From contig JAKURV010000004.1 of the NCBI GenBank assembly GCA_022452035.1, positions 1-64,000 on the forward strand: a stretch of DNA of 64,000 nucleotides. Reading direction: 5' to 3'. Each line of letters begins with the position of its first letter. The first letter of the stretch is position 1. Below, one piece after another: positions 61,932-64,000 of the stretch. The stretch is from Acidimicrobiales bacterium. GTDB lineage: Bacteria > Actinomycetota > Acidimicrobiia > Acidimicrobiales > MedAcidi-G1. The notes under the pieces are model-generated. The model had not been told where the DNA came from and made no database searches. It saw only the letters and a list, made by a program, of their open reading frames with translations. The position numbers and the translations under genes were made by a program.

Positions 61932-63092
61932 TTAGGAGCCGACGTCCAGCCCGGCCGGAAGCCGCTCGGCGTTCCACCCAAGGAGGCGGGTGGCAATACG
62001 ACAGGCATAACGGTCGGTCATTCCACCCACGTAGCGAACGGCAGCCAACCGGACGGCATCGGAGCCCGAGTGGTCTTCGAAGCCGTGGAGGGCGTCGGTC
62101 GGGAGGTCCCCCGGGGCCGTCGTGAAGTGGTCGACGAGGGCCCGCAACAGTGCGATGACCCGCGATGCCTGGTCGAGGGAGGCAGGACGCAGATAGATCC
62201 GCTCGTAGTCAAAGGCCCGAAAAGCACCGAGGGCAGCCGCCGTGTCGTGGTCCATGCCTATGCGGCCCCTCGACGCCGACGGGCCGACGACTCCGTCGAT
62301 AAAGGCGGACAGTTGCTCTCTCCGGGCGGTGCCGCACCGTTCGCGCACCACCGCCGGAAGATCGGCGGGATCCACGATCCCCGTGTGAACGGCATCTTCA
62401 AAATCGTGACAGACGTACGCAATTCGGTCGGCCCAGCTGACCACCTCGCCCTCTGGGGTGGCTGGCGCCGGGCGCGACCACGAATGGTTACGGATCCCAT
62501 CCAGGGTCTCCCGGCAGAGGTTCAGCGGAGCCAGGGTTACGTCAGCACCCCATTGGGCATGGTCATAGCCACCGTCCACGTAAAGGGAGAGAGCGTCTTC
62601 GCTAGCGTGCCCGCCTGGTCCGTGGCCGCAGTCGTGACCGAGGGCAATGGCCTCGGTGAGGGGCACGTTTAGTCCGAGGCTTCCGGCGATCGCTCGGGCT
62701 ACCTGGGCTACTTCTAGGGCGTGGGTGAGACGGGATCGTTGGTGGTCCTCCGGGAAGACGAAGACCTGGGTCTTTCCGGCCAGCCGTCGGAAGGCGGTGG
62801 CGTGGAGGATTCGGTCACGGTCCCGCTCGAAGCAGGTTCGGAAAAGATCGGGAGCCTCCTCGACCAGGCGGTCACCGGCTCCAGTGGCAAGGGTGGCGCC
62901 GTCAGCCAAGAGGCTCACTTCCCGCTCTTCCCGGGCCGGTCGATCCACGGTTCTCGGGAGACCGACTGTGGCCCAACTGTCGTAGTGGGCGGTCCGGATC
63001 TGATCGTCGCCGTGCCCGTCCATGGTCGAAGCCCACAGGGCAGCCCGTGGAGTCTCCGGGGGGCTTGCGGCGTTGGCGTCGTATTGGGGCAC
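61932..63092 (-). CDS. dgt: Deoxyguanosinetriphosphate triphosphohydrolase-like HD-domain protein
   Basis: A 386-residue HD-superfamily enzyme that splits dNTPs into nucleoside and triphosphate. ERDRDRILHATAFRRLAGKT is the family block. Metal ligands lie in SRLTHALEVAQ, GHDCGHGPGGH and WADRIAYVCHDFEDA. The GTG at 63092 has TAGGGT 6 bases upstream, which supports the long N-terminus of about 60 residues before the homology; an internal ATG at 63023 is less likely. It is divergent from obgE. Confidence 0.9.
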   Translation of the reverse strand: MPQYDANAASPPETPRAALWASTMDGHGDDQIRTAHYDSWATVGLPRTVDRPAREEREVSLLADGATLATGAGDRLVEEAPDLFRTCFERDRDRILHATAFRRLAGKTQVFVFPEDHQRSRLTHALEVAQVARAIAGSLGLNVPLTEAIALGHDCGHGPGGHASEDALSLYVDGGYDHAQWGADVTLAPLNLCRETLDGIRNHSWSRPAPATPEGEVVSWADRIAYVCHDFEDAVHTGIVDPADLPAVVRERCGTARREQLSAFIDGVVGPSASRGRIGMDHDTAAALGAFRAFDYERIYLRPASLDQASRVIALLRALVDHFTTAPGDLPTDALHGFEDHSGSDAVRLAAVRYVGGMTDRYACRIATRLLGWNAERLPAGLDVGS

Positions 63093-63098
63093 CGAACC

Positions 63099-63104
63099 AC
63101 CCTA
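63099..63104 (-). promoter_or_regulatory. Putative -10 hexamer of a leaderless dgt transcript
   Basis: TAGGGT on the minus strand, 6 bases before the GTG at 63092. Confidence 0.5.
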
Positions 63105-63144
63105 GGGAGGCCGGGAGTTCATCGGGCTCGCTGGAGCCGCTCAG

Positions 63145-63150
63145 TAGGCT
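63145..63150 (+). promoter_or_regulatory. Putative -10 hexamer of a leaderless obgE transcript
   Basis: TAGGCT ends 6 bases before the ATG at 63157; no Shine-Dalgarno is present. Confidence 0.5.
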
Positions 63151-63156
63151 CGCAGC

Positions 63157-64000
63157 ATGTCCCAGTTCGTCGATGAATGCGGGCTCAACGTTCGCGGCGG
63201 CGACGGTGGGGCGGGCGCGGTGTCGTTTCGCCGTGAGGCCCATGTCCCGAAGGGTGGCCCAGACGGCGGCGACGGCGGCCATGGTGGATCGGTCTGGTTG
63301 GAGGCGGACCATAACGTGGCCTCACTCCTGGCCTTTCGCGATCACCCACACCGGCGGGCCGACAATGGCACCCACGGTTCAGGCGGCAAGCGCCACGGCC
63401 GGGCGGCCGAGGACCTAGTGATCAAGGTCCCGGAGGGGACCACAGTGCGTGGCCTGTACAGCGGCGAGATACTCGCCGACCTCGTGCAGCACGGCGACCG
63501 CTGGCTGGGGGCGGAGGCCGGACAGGGCGGGCACGGCAACGCCAAGTTCCTGAGCAACCGTCGACGGGCCCCCGGCTTTGCCGAACAGGGCGAGGAGGGA
63601 GAGGAGCACTGGCTGACCCTGGAACTCCGACTGATGGCCGACGTGGCGCTCGTCGGCTACCCGAATGTGGGCAAGAGCACCTTGATCTCGAGAATCTCGG
63701 CTGCCAAACCGCGGATCGCCGATTACCCGTTCACCACGTTGGAGCCCAACCTCGGGGTGGTCCGTTCCGAGGGCTGTCCCGAGTTCGTGGTGGCCGACAT
63801 TCCGGGCCTCATCGAGGGGGCTAGCGAGGGACGGGGTCTGGGCCACCGTTTCCTACGTCACGTTGAACGGGCCCGAGTCCTGCTGGTGCTAGTAGACCTA
63901 GCTCCCACCGCCCTGGAGGAACCAATCCGCCAGCTTGAGGTGATCCTGGGAGAGTTGCGCGCCTACCAACCTGAGCTCCTCGAGCGCCCTCGCCTGGTGG
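63157..64000 (+). CDS. obgE: GTPase Obg (3' end cut by the window)
   Basis: The first 281 codons of an Obg GTPase involved in 50S subunit maturation and stress response. The glycine-rich OBG domain (GGDGGAGAVSFRREA, GPDGGDGGHGG) spans about residues 1-160. The G domain starts with GYPNVGKST (from residue 167), then DYPFTTLEPNLG and the G3 motif DIPGLIEGAS. The NKxD motif and the C-terminus lie beyond the window. It follows rplU-rpmA, as usual, but here a dgt gene on the other strand is interposed. Confidence 0.96.
   Translation, partial: MSQFVDECGLNVRGGDGGAGAVSFRREAHVPKGGPDGGDGGHGGSVWLEADHNVASLLAFRDHPHRRADNGTHGSGGKRHGRAAEDLVIKVPEGTTVRGLYSGEILADLVQHGDRWLGAEAGQGGHGNAKFLSNRRRAPGFAEQGEEGEEHWLTLELRLMADVALVGYPNVGKSTLISRISAAKPRIADYPFTTLEPNLGVVRSEGCPEFVVADIPGLIEGASEGRGLGHRFLRHVERARVLLVLVDLAPTALEEPIRQLEVILGELRAYQPELLERPRLV

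Overview
This 64 kb window is GC-rich and looks like a chromosome segment of a free-living, rod-shaped actinobacterium, most probably of the Acidimicrobiia type and possibly marine. That placement is an inference. It rests on frequent GTG starts, many genes that appear to be leaderless, two luciferase-like flavin/F420-type oxidoreductases, two cytochromes P450, a RamB-type regulator beside the glyoxylate shunt genes, and a DmdA-like demethylase with a TauD-family oxygenase. I see no insertion sequence, prophage, CRISPR array, rRNA gene or plasmid origin. No stretch over about 300 bases lacks a gene.

Left part (1-32.9 kb), accessory catabolism. A minus-strand operon (6839 down to 82) encodes an SDR, hydantoinase subunits HyuA and HyuB, a DAO-family FAD oxidase and a luciferase-like oxidoreductase. 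The first 51 bases are a relic copy of the tail of that same DAO gene. Next come a threonine aldolase, a DapA-like aldolase, a NYN-LOTUS putative RNase, a P450 with a hemolysin III protein, and a plus-strand run of GMC oxidoreductase, amidohydrolase and DmdA-like GcvT protein. A minus-strand fatty-acid-type set follows (SDR, acyl-CoA dehydrogenase, thiolase, alcohol dehydrogenase). After it lie a metallo-beta-lactamase fold protein, a beta-hydroxyacid dehydrogenase, a TauD-like oxygenase, a second P450, tRNA-Lys, tRNA-His, an FAD oxidoreductase, tRNA-Arg, two unrecognised small genes, a betaine-type methyltransferase and a hydrolase/tautomerase/luciferase-like mini-operon. ArfB and a secreted cell-wall amidase close this part.

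Middle (33-45.4 kb). The glyoxylate shunt genes aceB and aceA run away from a divergent ramB-type regulator. Then come a CpdA-like phosphoesterase, rmuC, a Rieske oxygenase and tRNA-Gly. A four-gene, translationally coupled cassette follows: aldehyde dehydrogenase, PF06684 amino acid synthesis family protein, alpha/beta hydrolase, aldehyde dehydrogenase.

Right part (45.5-64 kb), conserved housekeeping. The order is tig-clpP-clpX-folC, ndk, mreB-mreC-mreD-mrdA-rodA, a paired radical SAM and DUF2344 unit with an RNase E/G gene, rplU-rpmA with a terminator, then divergent dgt and obgE, with obgE cut by the window end.

Two sequence habits recur. At least thirteen starts have a TAnnnT hexamer 6-9 bases upstream and no spaced Shine-Dalgarno, which suggests leaderless transcripts. 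Seven gene pairs overlap through the four bases GTGA. Both habits were used to choose start codons.
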